A DNA stretch of 64,000 nucleotides from Arabidopsis thaliana (Eukaryota; Streptophyta; Magnoliopsida; Brassicales; Brassicaceae). Where the stretch lies: the NCBI RefSeq assembly GCF_000001735.4, contig NC_003076.8, positions 9,672,001 through 9,736,000 on the forward strand, read 5' to 3'. A program made the translations under genes and the position numbers. How positions within the stretch are numbered: position 1 is the stretch's first letter; each line of letters opens with the position of its first letter. This document shows positions 12,119 through 23,086 of the stretch, piece by piece. Under the pieces are notes generated by a model. It was not told where the DNA came from. It ran no database searches and saw nothing but the letters and a program-made list of their open reading frames with translations.

Positions 12119-13225
12119 ATGGATCCCATAAAACACATCTCTTTACCAGTTCTTGTCTTGTTTCTACTATTATCCGTGTCGGCGGGTCAACCCGGAACCC
12201 CGGACCAGAGACATGACCCGTATGCTTACAGCGGCAGTCTAAGTCCAGCCATGGCTGTTGTCGTTGTAGTTGTCATCGCAGCTCTCTTCTTCATGGGCTT
12301 CTTCACCGTCTATATACGTCACTGTACTGGCGCAGTAGACGGTAGCGTTACTCCTGCAGGAGGAGCTAGGAGGAGAGTGACGAACGCAACGGTTGCGCGT
12401 GGGTTAGACGCGGAGACGATCGAGACGTTTCCGACTTTTGTTTACTCAGAAGTGAAGACACAGAAGATTGGTAAAGGAGCGTTGGAGTGTGCGATTTGTT
12501 TGAATGAGTTTGAAGACGATGAAACGCTGCGTCTGTTGCCTAAATGTGATCACGTGTTTCATCCTCATTGTATCGGCGCGTGGCTTCAAGGTCACGTGAC
12601 TTGTCCGGTTTGTCGGACTAATCTTGCTGAACAGACGCCTGAACCGGAAGTGGTGGTGGAAACCGATCTTGAGGCGCAGCAGCAATCGGCGGTTCCTGTA
12701 CCGGTGGTGGAACTTCCACGTGTTAAATTCCCGAGGTCGCATACGACAGGGCATTCGGTGGTTTTACCGGGAGAGAGTACCGACCGGTTTACGCTTAGAG
12801 TACCGGAAGAATTAAGGAAGAAGATAATGGCGAATTGGAAATTGAACCGGTCGAATAGTGTTTTTGTTTTACCGAGAGGAGGAAGCTCGAGGAGTGGTAA
12901 ACAGGTTGACCGGTCGAGGGCTAAATCGGACCGGTGGTTGTTCCGTAAAACTCCGTCGTTTCTATGGAGGAACCGGGATGATGGTTCGATTAGGCTAGGT
13001 GGTACCGGTAGTGTTAGAGGAAATTCAGTAACAAGTCCGAGCGGTGACTCGGTACGAGCAGACCGGTGGGCTTTTCTTAGAAACCCATCGTTTCTCTGGA
13101 GGAATACGACGCCGGTTCCTTCGCCGAGAGTTGAAGTCAATAATAAGGACGGTGAAGGAACATCGTCAGTTCAACATATCGGTACAGTTGGTTCAACTAG
13201 CGGTTCCCTTAGGCTACCGGTTTAG
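12119..13225 (+). CDS. ATL31: ATL-family RING-H2 E3 ubiquitin ligase (ATL31/CNI1)
   Basis: Intronless gene of 368 residues, as is usual for the ATL family. In order: signal peptide (about 1-23), one transmembrane helix AVVVVVVIAALFFMGFF at about 45-62, a GLD motif (GLDAETIETFPTF at about 94-106) and a RING-H2 domain at about 123-165 with Cys-x2-Cys (ECAICL), Cys-x-His-x2-His (KCDHVFHPHC) and C-P-V-C. The long Ser-rich tail has repeated R-x-x-S sites such as FRKTPSFLWR and FLRNPSFLWR, fitting phospho-dependent 14-3-3 binding known for this protein. Arabidopsis ATL31 degrades 14-3-3 proteins and sets the carbon/nitrogen balance response of seedlings, acting at membranes. The repeated block PSFLWRN occurs twice in the tail. 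No other start is plausible: the hydrophobic leader begins at this ATG. Confidence 0.95.
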   Translation: MDPIKHISLPVLVLFLLLSVSAGQPGTPDQRHDPYAYSGSLSPAMAVVVVVVIAALFFMGFFTVYIRHCTGAVDGSVTPAGGARRRVTNATVARGLDAETIETFPTFVYSEVKTQKIGKGALECAICLNEFEDDETLRLLPKCDHVFHPHCIGAWLQGHVTCPVCRTNLAEQTPEPEVVVETDLEAQQQSAVPVPVVELPRVKFPRSHTTGHSVVLPGESTDRFTLRVPEELRKKIMANWKLNRSNSVFVLPRGGSSRSGKQVDRSRAKSDRWLFRKTPSFLWRNRDDGSIRLGGTGSVRGNSVTSPSGDSVRADRWAFLRNPSFLWRNTTPVPSPRVEVNNKDGEGTSSVQHIGTVGSTSGSLRLPV

Positions 13226-14470
13226 TGTTCGGTGATGTTTTGTGCATTGTTCATAAACACGCAATAGATTTTACGTAATTCTTTAATTTTGTTTGTCTTT
13301 TTCTGTAAGATATTTAAATCGACAATCCAACGGAAAAAGGAGATTGTTTTACTTAATTTATTTTATACTCTTCAAAAGTCAAACAAAGAACGAACTGGAG
13401 ATTGGTCTTGTTCTTAAAAAAAAAAAAAGTCTTGTTCGTCGACCAAAGAATACATGGAACTGGAAGATAGAGACTACAACATTATTTTATAGCGGTAATG
13501 GAATGTATTATCTAGTTCTGAATTCATGTGTTTATTTCTCGATGAATACGATGAACGACTAAAAAAAGAGAGGAACTATATAACAAACAAATTTGTTACC
13601 AATTAATGATTGTTTTTTTTTTGGGGAAATACAACGTTTTTTTTTTCTCAAGTAGTATTGTTGTCGGACCAAAACAAAAATTTGTACTAATATATGAATC
13701 AAGTAGATAAGAACAATGTATCAAATTAAAATTTCAGATAACAGTTTCCACAGTTAATCATTTGAGCGTCAAAAAAAGTAATATCATTTGAACATTGAAG
13801 CACGAGGTACTTTACTTTCAGAGCTGAGACTAAAGATAGTTCGAGAAGATCTTATTTTAATACTTGGAAGTTGGAAATACGGAAATGAAATCATATACAT
13901 TAAAATATAAAACATAGTTACTTCATCAGATAGACCACGACTAAGTCGTTTCGATACGGATTGGAAGATTACTTGTTCAACAATTTGAATAGTTACGTAG
14001 AAAGTTGCCATCATTCAAATTTTATTCTAGAAACATAAAAATGTAAAAATTACCAAACACACAATATAGCCGTTGTTGTCTACAATATGATGATGGTACC
14101 ATTGTTTATTTGTTTTTATATAACTGCATACGAGATGTTGGAAAATGTTTACATATATTTTAGTTAGTTAGTTTAAATAATAATAAAATAATTTGTACTT
14201 TTTATTTAATTTACTCTATTTTTTAATAATTTTATGTTTTTTGTTTATTTTATGTGACATTCGATCTACGTCCGTAATCAGATTGAGAATACAAGAACGT
14301 CTCATACCTCAGAAAAAATTTATAGTTCTGCATTTTGCTTTTTTTTTGCGAGAGTCGGCGGCATCTCTGTCACACTGAACAGTAAAGAGAAAAATATATT
14401 TAGGATTTATTTTAATCGTGTATTTATACTGTGTTTTTTGGGCTGGGTCTTAAACAAATCTGCCCAAAAA

Positions 14471-14489
14471 ATATATATATATATATATT
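14471..14489. repeat. TA dinucleotide microsatellite
   Basis: A run of alternating T and A about 19 bp long within A/T-rich DNA. It is probably length-polymorphic between accessions. Confidence 0.7.
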
Positions 14490-14864
14490 TTATTTTATCT
14501 CTTGTGAAAATATGTAAACAATTTATTCTTTTTGTGCTGAATGATTAATAAGTGAATGCAAGGTTCCAAGTTTAAGAAAATATATACTCGATTTGATCCG
14601 ACGAAATCATATGGAATTGCGAGCAATACATTTATCAAGGTTTTAAAAATTGAGATTTCAAAATAACGCTTTTGTTATTATAACGACAAACAAAATAAAC
14701 CATATTTCTTATAGAAAAAAAATAGTTCGTTCTAAATTTGTACATGACTCAATATCTTATTTTTTAAATCCCATATAGTATCAAAAAGTATTAAATTATT
14801 AATGCACACAAAGTCACAATCAATGATTTATATTAAATAAAATTGCATTGACTAACTATTTGGA

Positions 14865-14927
14865 ATAAATCATGGATTATGTATACTGTATAGTATATAA
14901 TTCGTATGCACACAATCCATGATTTAT
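14865..14927. repeat. 14-bp inverted repeat with 35-bp loop
   Basis: The 14-mer ATAAATCATGGATT at 14865-14878 is repeated as its exact reverse complement at 14914-14927. The loop is TA-rich. It may be the core of a decayed short MITE or a chance palindrome; no target duplication was found. Confidence 0.55.
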
Positions 14928-15110
14928 GTTTTAAAAGACATATGAACACAATCCATATCTCTGTGTACAATCTAACTTTTCGAAATAAATCTAAACAAAA
15001 ATTGAATAGTTTATAATTTCAAAGTTTGCAATTCAAATCCAACATAAAATAATATTAATCAAAATAATTAAGTAGAAACAATTTTGATTGGTTTTATGCT
15101 TAGTTTTACT

Positions 15111-15236
15111 AACTTTGCCATTACGACCAACAATTTTTCACTAACAATCGGTTTGGTGACAGAACCGATTAATAACTTTGCCATTACGGCCAACAATTTT
15201 TCACTAACAATCGGTTTGGAGACAGAACCGATCAAT
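15111..15236 (+). repeat. 63-bp tandem duplication upstream of the signal peptidase gene
   Basis: Two adjacent copies, 15111-15173 and 15174-15236, differ at only about three bases. Each holds CGGTTTGG and GAACCGAT words. The unit is 63 bp, so a chance open frame through it repeats 21 residues, which should not be read as a protein. It lies about 235 bp before the ATG at 15470, inside the likely promoter, so copy number could affect expression. Confidence 0.85.
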
Positions 15237-15469
15237 AATTTTCTAAACCGTACTATTGTAAACCGGAATGTTGGTTTATATGATTAAGATCACATTGGTA
15301 TAACTCTACGTGTCTCGTCCAATCACATTTCACAGCGTCAAGGAAATAAATATTAGATAATTAATAAATTTTAATAAGAGGAAAAAAAAACATTCATCTT
15401 CTTCTTCTTCGTCGGAGTCGGAGCAGAGAAAGGTTTTGGAGATCGAGACCAAACTCCGATTGAAAGAGG

Positions 15470-17185
15470 ATGCATTCTTTTGGTTACAGAGCGAATGCTC
15501 TACTCACATTCGCCGTCACGATTCTAGCTTTCATTTGCGCGATTGCTTCCTTCTCTGATAACTTCAGTAACCAAAATCCCTCTGCTCAGATCCAGGTATG
15601 CCTAATTGTTAATTGCAGAGATCTCTTATTGTATCATGGATCTATGTGTGCATGTTTTACTTCAAGTTGTTTTAGATCCTTAATTTTGCTGGATTCTGGC
15701 GTTGTAGTTGGAAAATTGTAATGGTTAGAGGGAATTTTAAGGATTGTTCTGGAAGTTTGTTCTTTGAGTTTGAAGAAACTTTTGTGGAGCCTGATTTTTT
15801 TAATGATTGTTCTGTGGTTTGCAGATATTGAATATCAATTGGTTTCAGAAGCAACCTCATGGAAATGATGAGGTAAGGTTTCATACTCTTGCCTCTTCTT
15901 ACGGCTTTCTGTGTCTTCACTGTAAGTTTCTATGATTTGAGCCACCAATATATATGCTCTGGTGTGCTGAGTTATGTTTATCTGGTCACGCTTAGTGGGT
16001 AAAATTATGCTTATTTTAGCATAAACTTTAATGAGATTAGGTTTTGTATCACACCGATCTTTAGTTGTTTAGTAAGATGACAGAAATTCTTGGTAAAACA
16101 CTCTAAATCGTCTTCTTTAGTGAAGTTTTCCTTAGAGTAGCATAAATTTTGGCTTTTTTCTTGATGGTTGAATAAGGTGGCACTTGTTGGTATGAGACTT
16201 TATTGAGAGTCATATTAAGCTTAGCGTTCATTGAATTTGATGGCCATAGGGGTTTAGATGCAACTGTTTCTTTGAACATTGTAGAAATATATAAAGATTT
16301 TACATTAGCCTACTCTTGAAAGTCAAATTGTCGAATTTGATTATATTATACTCTAGAGGTGATATTAGTTAATGAGTTTATACTCGGTTATTTACAGCTT
16401 ATTCATATACCAGTTAACGTGTCTCATATATTCTAACTTCTTAGCATTTAACGTGTTTGCAGGTCAGCTTGACACTGAACATAACAGCTGACTTGCAGTC
16501 ACTATTTACTTGGAACACAAAGCAGGTATAGCATTTGACAATACACCAATCCATCTCTTTTGCTATAACCTGAAGTTTTCCCAATGTTGTTGTATACCAC
16601 TTTGTATGGTCGGATAAACATAAAACCAACACTAACGAAAACATTTGCAGGTATTTGCTTTTGTAGCAGCAGAGTATGAAACCTCCAAGAACGCCCTGAA
16701 TCAGGTATAAATCTATGTTGCTTCAAACGCTTTAATTTTATATAGCCTACTGCTCTCGTCAGAGCTAAGAACTAGTTAAGGGTTATGTGGCTTTAGTGTT
16801 ACTCGCTTCTTCATGCCTGTCATATAGATTGGGACCCCTTTTGTTAATATACCATTAACATTTGACATTTTTCTTAAGGTTTCACTATGGGATGCCATAA
16901 TACCAGAGAAAGAGCATGCCAAATTCTGGATACAAATCTCAAACAAGTACCGTTTCATAGATCAGGTACATAAAGCACTTTCTGTGATCCCCTCTTGAAA
17001 TACCAGTCCTTCATGTAATTCTGAAGGTATCTGATTTTTGTGAATGGGATTCATTCTAGGGACATAACCTCCGAGGGAAGGACTTTAACTTGACATTGCA
17101 CTGGCATGTCATGCCCAAGACAGGCAAGATGTTTGCTGACAAAATAGTTATGTCTGGTTATCGTTTACCTAATGCATACAGATGA
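15470..17185 (+). CDS. Signal peptidase complex subunit 3 (SPC22/23 type)
   Basis: Six exons: 15470-15595, 15825-15872, 16463-16525, 16651-16704, 16879-16965, 17060-17185, all phase 0, giving 167 residues. The start [16 protein letters not shown] followed by a hydrophobic helix is the hallmark of SPC22/23/Spc3. The lumenal domain contains [15 protein letters not shown] and [11 protein letters not shown], the most conserved blocks of the family. The protein is a type II membrane subunit of the ER signal peptidase; it is needed for cleavage of signal peptides in yeast but does not itself carry the catalytic Ser/His. Length equals the family norm (about 167-180). An asparagine in [10 protein letters not shown] is a likely N-glycosylation site. 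Confidence 0.93.
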
Positions 17186-17646
17186 AGATGAAGAGCCTCC
17201 TCCTGCATCATCTAAGGTTAACAAAAAATCTCTTAAATTAGGAAAGAAGAGAGTTATATTTCAGGTGTTAAGTTAGACTTGCTGATCTGTATACTGGCAT
17301 GAAGTTAAAAACATTGTTTTGGAATGAATTATGAGCCAAGAACATATGAGATTGTCGTCGACTCTTTGATTAGCTTCATACGAACATAACTCTGCATATA
17401 CCCGATCAAAATTTGATCGCATTCATAAACCGAGCCTCGAACTCCATAAGAACATGTAACATAAGAAACAAGAAAGTGGAAACAACATGGTCTGTTGTCT
17501 AATCATGAAGATAGGTATGAGTTGGTAAACAAAACTGGAATCGTTCATCAAATCCAATTGCAGACAAATTCAACAAAGTTTAGCAAAAAAAATCTCAATT
17601 GAAAGATAATGGAGTAAACAACAGAATCACTAATCTTCCTCTCTAT
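17186..17646. other. Convergent intergenic spacer
   Basis: About 460 bp between the stops of two convergent genes. It holds their 3' untranslated ends and A/T-rich DNA. I see no further feature. Confidence 0.5.
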
Positions 17647-18297
17647 TTACACTCTTCTACGACTTCTCTTATTACCAAGAAGAACTGAAGAACAAGATCT
17701 AACTCTTGAAGCTAACTTCACAAAATTCTCTTTCTTGTATCCAAAAACCAATGAAGCAACGACGCAGAGAAACCCAAACACCAAAAATCTAGCTTCTCTC
17801 TTCAACTCTTTAACCACAGTGACACCAAATAAACAAAGCCCCAAAACCTTCAAAACCAATTCACTCTTAATCTCTATCCCAGAGATTTTGCAAAAACCAT
17901 AAATCCAAAGAATCACACAAACAAAAACCAAAATTGGCACTTTGTTCTTTTTCCTTCTCCATCCATCAAATCTTCCCCATCCTCTCCAAAACCCTAACCC
18001 TCCTCTTCCTCCTCCTCCTCCATCTACGCCGCCCAAATCAGCAATGACAAGATCCAAGGGCTGTGGTAAAATCTGGAGATTAGGTGCCAATAAAGACAGT
18101 GAATTGAACAGAAACCTCGTGATTCTTCGATACCCAACTCTTTGTTTCCTCTTCTTTGCACAAAGAACCAAACTTTGAAACTGGGTCCGATGTGAAATCG
18201 AAGAAGAAACTCGAGAAATTGATGAAAGTCTCAGACTTTTTTGTGGATTAAGAAAATGAAACCTACTGAGATGCGATGTCAGATGAAGAAGAGTCAT
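17647..18297 (-). CDS. Predicted plastid-targeted multi-pass membrane protein, unknown function
   Basis: A single open exon of 216 residues. The first 60 residues are rich in Ser, Arg, His and Leu with almost no acidic residues (SLRLSSISRVSSSISHRTQ), a good transit-peptide composition. A Gly-rich patch with Trp (GGGGGRGGLGFWRGWG) at about 92-107 is followed by three hydrophobic segments: VPILVFVCVILWIYGF (about 121), LVLKVLGLCLFGVTVV (about 147) and ARFLVFGFLCVVASLVFG (about 169). The C-terminus is basic (NKRSRRRV). I do not recognise a domain family. Continuous frame over 650 bp, biased codon use and a plausible leader argue it is real; the function is unassigned. Confidence 0.7.
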   Translation of the reverse strand: MTLLHLTSHLSRFHFLNPQKSLRLSSISRVSSSISHRTQFQSLVLCAKKRKQRVGYRRITRFLFNSLSLLAPNLQILPQPLDLVIADLGGVDGGGGGRGGLGFWRGWGRFDGWRRKKNKVPILVFVCVILWIYGFCKISGIEIKSELVLKVLGLCLFGVTVVKELKREARFLVFGFLCVVASLVFGYKKENFVKLASRVRSCSSVLLGNKRSRRRV

Positions 18298-19050
18298 TAC
18301 CGCAATTTCTGTCTTCTCGTTTCTTTTCTAATCCCAGTTTGGTTAGAGACAAAAGAAATAGCCGTTGCTAATGCGTATGGGATTTGTTTCTTCGAACCAT
18401 ACCAAACCAAACCGAAAATCAAGAACCGGTAAATTCAAATTGAAAGTGAAACTTTCTTAACAAAATTCTCACATTAAAAGACGAATTGAGTTTAAACCAC
18501 GGTTAAACCATGCTAAACCGAGTAAAATTACATTTATATATTTTTAACCGGAAATGTTAAACCAGAACCGGTTATTTAACACTATTATCCTCGAAGAGGT
18601 TACTTGAACACGATTCTCGTTGGCTTCAGACATTTTCCATCTTCTAGGTTTCTTTCTTTCTCAGCAATTTCCAGGTACGCTGTTTCTGTCTATTCAATTT
18701 CTGCTTTTCTGTTGAATTCGCATTGCCGGAGGTAAGAAAATGAAGTCAATGAGAAGAAAAGAACGATTTTTTTTTTTAATTCCCAACTTGTGTTCGATCT
18801 CTGAGCAGCTCTTATCTGATACAACCATTTTTTTGGATATAATATCTAAATTTGTAGTCTTTAGTTTAATTCAGATCCCAATTATAATAATGCCCTTTTG
18901 ATCTGATCCACATTGCGTATCAAAGGCTATTATTATTTTATTCCCAGAGTTCAATTATTTAGTTGGTAGAATCTCTCTGTGTTGTTGTGAATCTGTCTGT
19001 TTATGTAAATCAATTCAAAAGGTTGTGACTTTTGTGTTTGACTTAGGAAA
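18298..19050 (+). promoter_or_regulatory. Promoter and 5' leader intron of mevalonate kinase
   Basis: Divergent gap of 753 bp. A splice donor CCAG|GTACGC at 18674/18675 and acceptor ACTTAG|GAAAATGG at 19046/19047 define a likely 372-nt leader intron ending four bases before the ATG. Leader introns often raise plant gene expression. Several CCGGTT/AACCGG words lie at 18420-18580. Confidence 0.5.
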
Positions 19051-20975
19051 ATGGAAGTGAAAGCTAGAGCTCCTGGGAAGATCATACTTGCAGGGGAACA
19101 CGCTGTTGTTCATGGATCCACCGCTGTAGCTGCCGCCATTGATCTCTACACTTACGTTACTCTCCGCTTTCCTCTTCCATCAGGTTCCTTTTTTTTCCAT
19201 ATTCTGAGGATTTTTTGTCTTGGTGTTATTGCTACTTTGAGATCACCAAACCTGTCATTACTGTATTGAACTCATGAGTGAATTGTTTAGCAAAAGATCT
19301 GAGCTTTTTCTAATTCACTTGGGGATATAGCATATGCATGAGTTTACATTTGTTCAAATTTGGTTTGGGTTCTAGACTTTGAATGTTCATGTTATGATTG
19401 TCTTTGTGTTAGCTAATGTCACCAAGTAATAGTATTATCAAAGGGCTTGAGGCTGTGTTAAGATGGTAGAGTATCCTGCCTTCTATGTACTACGGGTGGT
19501 TAATTCATTCTGCGCTCGTGCTTACTAGATTCGAGTTCAAACAGCTAATGAAAATGTGATTTCTTAAGTGCCAATAGGCAGATTTGTAGCAAATGACTTG
19601 ACCTTATTACTGAATTCAATTCATGTTTGATTATACTCTTTTGTCCCATAGAAACAAATCTGAAAGCTTTATGTTTCTTTATTTTTTCTGACAGCTGAGA
19701 ACAATGATAGGCTTACACTTCAGCTCAAGGACATTTCCTTGGAGTTTTCATGGTCCTTAGCCAGAATCAAAGAAGCGATTCCTTATGATTCAAGCACTCT
19801 CTGCCGTTCTACGCCGGCTTCATGTTCAGAGGAGACCCTTAAATCAATTGCAGTTTTGGTTGAAGAGCAAAATCTTCCAAAGGAAAAGATGTGGCTCTCC
19901 TCTGGGATCTCCACGTTTCTCTGGTTATACACCAGAATTATAGGGTACATAACTCTAAATAGTTGACATTTCTATGTTCTTGCAAACATTTTTTCCGAGT
20001 TCTTCATCTTGTTGTGTTTCACGTTTCTTGTTTTTTAGGTTCAATCCGGCTACAGTAGTCATTAACTCTGAGCTTCCATACGGGTCTGGCCTCGGTTCAT
20101 CAGCAGCTTTATGTGTAGCTCTCACAGCTGCTCTCCTTGCTTCTTCTATTTCAGAGAAAACCCGTGGTAACGGTTGGTCATCTCTCGATGAAACCAATCT
20201 TGAGTTGCTAAATAAATGGGCTTTCGAAGGCGAAAAGATCATCCATGGGAAACCTTCTGGGATAGACAACACCGTCAGTGCATACGGTTTGTTCTAACTG
20301 TAAAACTCCAAATTCTCGGATCAAAGTTTCAATAATATGTTAGAGAAAACCGTTTCTGTTTCGTGGTGGTTGCAGGCAACATGATCAAGTTCTGCTCAGG
20401 CGAGATAACTCGGTTACAATCCAACATGCCTCTGAGAATGCTAATTACCAACACTAGAGTTGGGCGAAACACAAAAGCTCTGGTCTCTGGTGTGTCACAG
20501 AGAGCGGTAAGACATCCTGATGCGATGAAGTCAGTGTTCAACGCCGTGGATTCTATAAGCAAAGAGCTCGCTGCGATCATTCAGTCTAAAGACGAGACCT
20601 CAGTTACAGAAAAAGAAGAGAGAATAAAAGAACTCATGGAGATGAACCAAGGTCTGCTCCTGTCAATGGGGGTTAGCCACAGCTCAATCGAGGCTGTGAT
20701 TCTAACCACGGTCAAGCACAAGCTTGTCTCCAAACTTACAGGAGCTGGTGGCGGCGGCTGCGTCCTCACTCTATTACCAACCGGTAAACTTTGTCAGGAA
20801 CTTTCAATCATCCTTTTTGTCAATTTCGGTTCTTTATTCTTAAATTAACCCCTCTCTGCAAAACAAACTCGTTTCAGGGACGGTGGTGGACAAAGTGGTG
20901 GAGGAGCTCGAGTCCAGCGGTTTTCAGTGTTTCACGGCATTGATTGGTGGTAACGGAGCTCAGATTTGCTATTGA
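19051..20975 (+). CDS. MVK: Mevalonate kinase (GHMP kinase family)
   Basis: Five coding exons: 19051-19183, 19695-19944, 20039-20286, 20376-20783, 20878-20975, giving 378 residues. It phosphorylates mevalonate with ATP to 5-phosphomevalonate in the cytosolic isoprenoid pathway. Motifs in order: N-terminal [19 protein letters not shown] (GHMP motif 1, about 4-22), the ATP-binding loop [14 protein letters not shown] (motif 2, about 140), [13 protein letters not shown] with the catalytic-base Asp, and C-terminal [12 protein letters not shown] (motif 3). All catalytic blocks are intact and length is normal for plant enzymes. Intron 1 holds a tRNA-like or SINE-like patch (see findings). Confidence 0.95.
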
Positions 20976-21261
20976 TCAGGTCGGAAAAATCATATTTGGC
21001 CTCTCACCATTCTTAAACTTGCTGACGTGTACGTCAAGAAGGCTGCAATTAGAAATTCAAAGAGTCGATTTTTTCTTATAAATGATGTGTTGAATGTAAA
21101 ATTGCTTTATTATTATACCATGTGACAAATAATTGAAAAAAGCAAAGATTGTTTAGTTTTTTTTTTTGTATTTTGAAATTGTTATGTTTCATGATGGGAA
21201 ATATAAAATGACAAAGTTTTTACTTAGATTGTCACATTGATCACATTATTTCCTCGTATAT

Positions 21262-22815
21262 TCATAGTTTGTCCAACTTCATCATTTCATAGATATCATA
21301 AGCTGGTCTTTTGGCATGTTCATGCATTCTAAGTAACAATCTGTATAATGGTAAGCTTGCAAGACCAAGACGATGCAAATCTCTAACATATGCAGTTGCT
21401 TCTTCAATTTTCTCCTCTTTCTCAAAGTACTCGGCAATCGCCATGACGATGTTATGGGATGGCCTCCAATGACACCGCCTCATTAGTACAAACACTTGGT
21501 GCATAGCATCAATGGCTTTCTCCATATTCTCACATTTCACCCATCCCTCCATTAAGATTTCCCAGGTCTTGTAGTTTGGAGTACCTCCTCTCTCCAACAC
21601 ACAACCATGCAATGACTCGGCTTTCCGGATTTCTCCATTACGCACATAAGCACCCAAAAGAACATTGGAGACCCTAACATCATAGTTAAAACATTGAGCC
21701 TCCCACTCACTAAACACCCTTTCAGCCTCTTCAAGATCACCAGTTTTCACCAAAGACGACAATACACATATGTAGTTCACACAACTAATCCTACCACAAA
21801 CCGATTTAGAAACTTCCCACAAACGAACAACTCCTTCCTTATTCCCTAAAGACGCATAAAGCGTGATAAGAAAGAAATATCCAAGCCTATTACTTCTATT
21901 CAACATCTTTTCCGCATCCTCAAGCACCAACCTAGCCTTCTCATCAAAACCACTCTTAATATAAACATTAGCTAAAGTACACAACGAACTCCACCCAACT
22001 TCAACACTCTTATCACCAACCATTTCCTTATAAACCGTTTCCACAGCCGCAACTCCAGACACTTCACAACATGCATTCATCCAAAGATTATACGAAAGAA
22101 CGTTTCTTGGTATCTTATTCCCTTTCATCATCGAAACAACCATAACTACTTTCTCATACTGACCACTAGCTTCATAAAGCTTCATCATTTCGTTAAACGG
22201 GTGTGGAGTAACAAGAAACCCTAATCCATTCAACTTCTCCATTAGAGCTTCCGCTTCTTTAACCATTTTATTCTTCACATAAGCACGAAGAAGCGGAAGA
22301 TAAGCCGATTTCGCTACTCTCATAGACACAGAACTATGTAGCAGCTTCTCAAAATACTCCTCTCCTTGTTTCAAGCCATGAGTTTTGATGATCAAATCCA
22401 ATCTAAGAGCAATGTCATAAACACTAAATTCAATATCTTTTTGATTCTCCATCCACTCCATCATCTGTATATACACACATTACTGGCAAAATCAAAATCA
22501 AAAGCTTAGTTCTCAGTTTTAATTAAGGGAAAAATTTCAAACCTGGAGAGCGAGATCGTAACGATTTGATCTAATGAGACGCTTGGAAATCAATCGGAGC
22601 TCCGATAAAGAGACGGCATGACCCGAATCGATCCGTTCCTGAAGCAGAGAGGTAACGCTGCGTCGTGGACCGTTCTTTCTCAGTATCTCCTTCAAGCTAT
22701 TCCGATTTGCGACTGATGACGTGTCCGAACCATCTGCAAGTGAAGACACGAGCCTTGATACTACGCCGGTGGTGTTGAACCTCGTCTTCGCAACCGCAAC
22801 GCAACGAATCAGCAT
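21262..22815 (-). CDS. Pentatricopeptide repeat protein, P-class, likely mitochondrial
   Basis: Two exons, 22815-22543 and 22464-21262, join in phase 0 to 491 residues. The N-terminus MLIRCVAVAKTRFNTTGVVSRL is Arg-rich and non-acidic, an organelle presequence. About ten degenerate 35-residue PPR units follow, for example SYNLWMNACCEVSG, SLCTLANVYIKSGF and VLLGAYVRNGEIRKAE. There is no E, E+ or DYW extension, so this is a P-class protein that binds organellar RNA to stabilise or process it rather than an editing factor. The family of plant two-exon mitochondrial PPR genes has this layout. The gene is head-to-head with seryl-tRNA synthetase across 271 bp. Confidence 0.9.
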
Positions 22816-23086
22816 TTGGATTTTGGAGCCGCCGCGAAACTGGTTCGGTCTTTCTCGAGAATCTCAGAGAAGAGACGGTGAGAGTGGATTTGGGCCGTAT
22901 TAAATTAAGTTGGGCTTACCCGGCCCATATCAATAGTTATAAGCCCGTTTAAAGAACCGACGTCGTATGGTCAAAAACCTGAAACATTAGCTTCCTTCTT
23001 CTTCCTCACCTTCAAGCGCCGACTTCGTTTTCTTCGAATCCAAATTTCTGTGTCTGCTTTTGATTCACAGAGAAGGAGCAGGAAAG
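22816..23086. promoter_or_regulatory. Divergent promoter with three GGCCCA/TGGGC motifs
   Basis: The 271-bp gap between the PPR and seryl-tRNA synthetase starts has TTGGGCC at about 22887, GTTGGGCTT near 22910, CGGCCCAT near 22921 and AAGCCC near 22943. Such clusters (site II) mark TCP-regulated housekeeping genes. Shared control of the two genes is inference. Confidence 0.6.

Larger units (their letters stand above)
13226..15469. other. Long A/T-rich intergenic region
   Basis: About 2.2 kb without convincing genes; open frames here are short and lack codon bias. It contains a TA dinucleotide run near 14471-14489, a 14-bp inverted repeat at 14865/14927 and the 63-bp tandem duplication at 15111 (separate entries). 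The last 100 bp is the leader of the signal peptidase gene, with a CTT run at about 15396-15410. Confidence 0.5.

Noticed and set aside
12592..13140. 182-residue open frame on the minus strand
   Set aside because: It is antisense to the ATL31 coding exon, whose RING-H2 domain is unambiguous.
14821..15010. CRISPR-like or MITE array from repeated AATCCAT words
   Set aside because: Only one inverted pair is exact; the other copies are partial, and CRISPRs do not occur in plant nuclear DNA.
15084..15287. 67-residue open frame with a 21-residue internal repeat
   Set aside because: It is created by the 63-bp tandem duplication; no signal, no splice partners and no codon bias.
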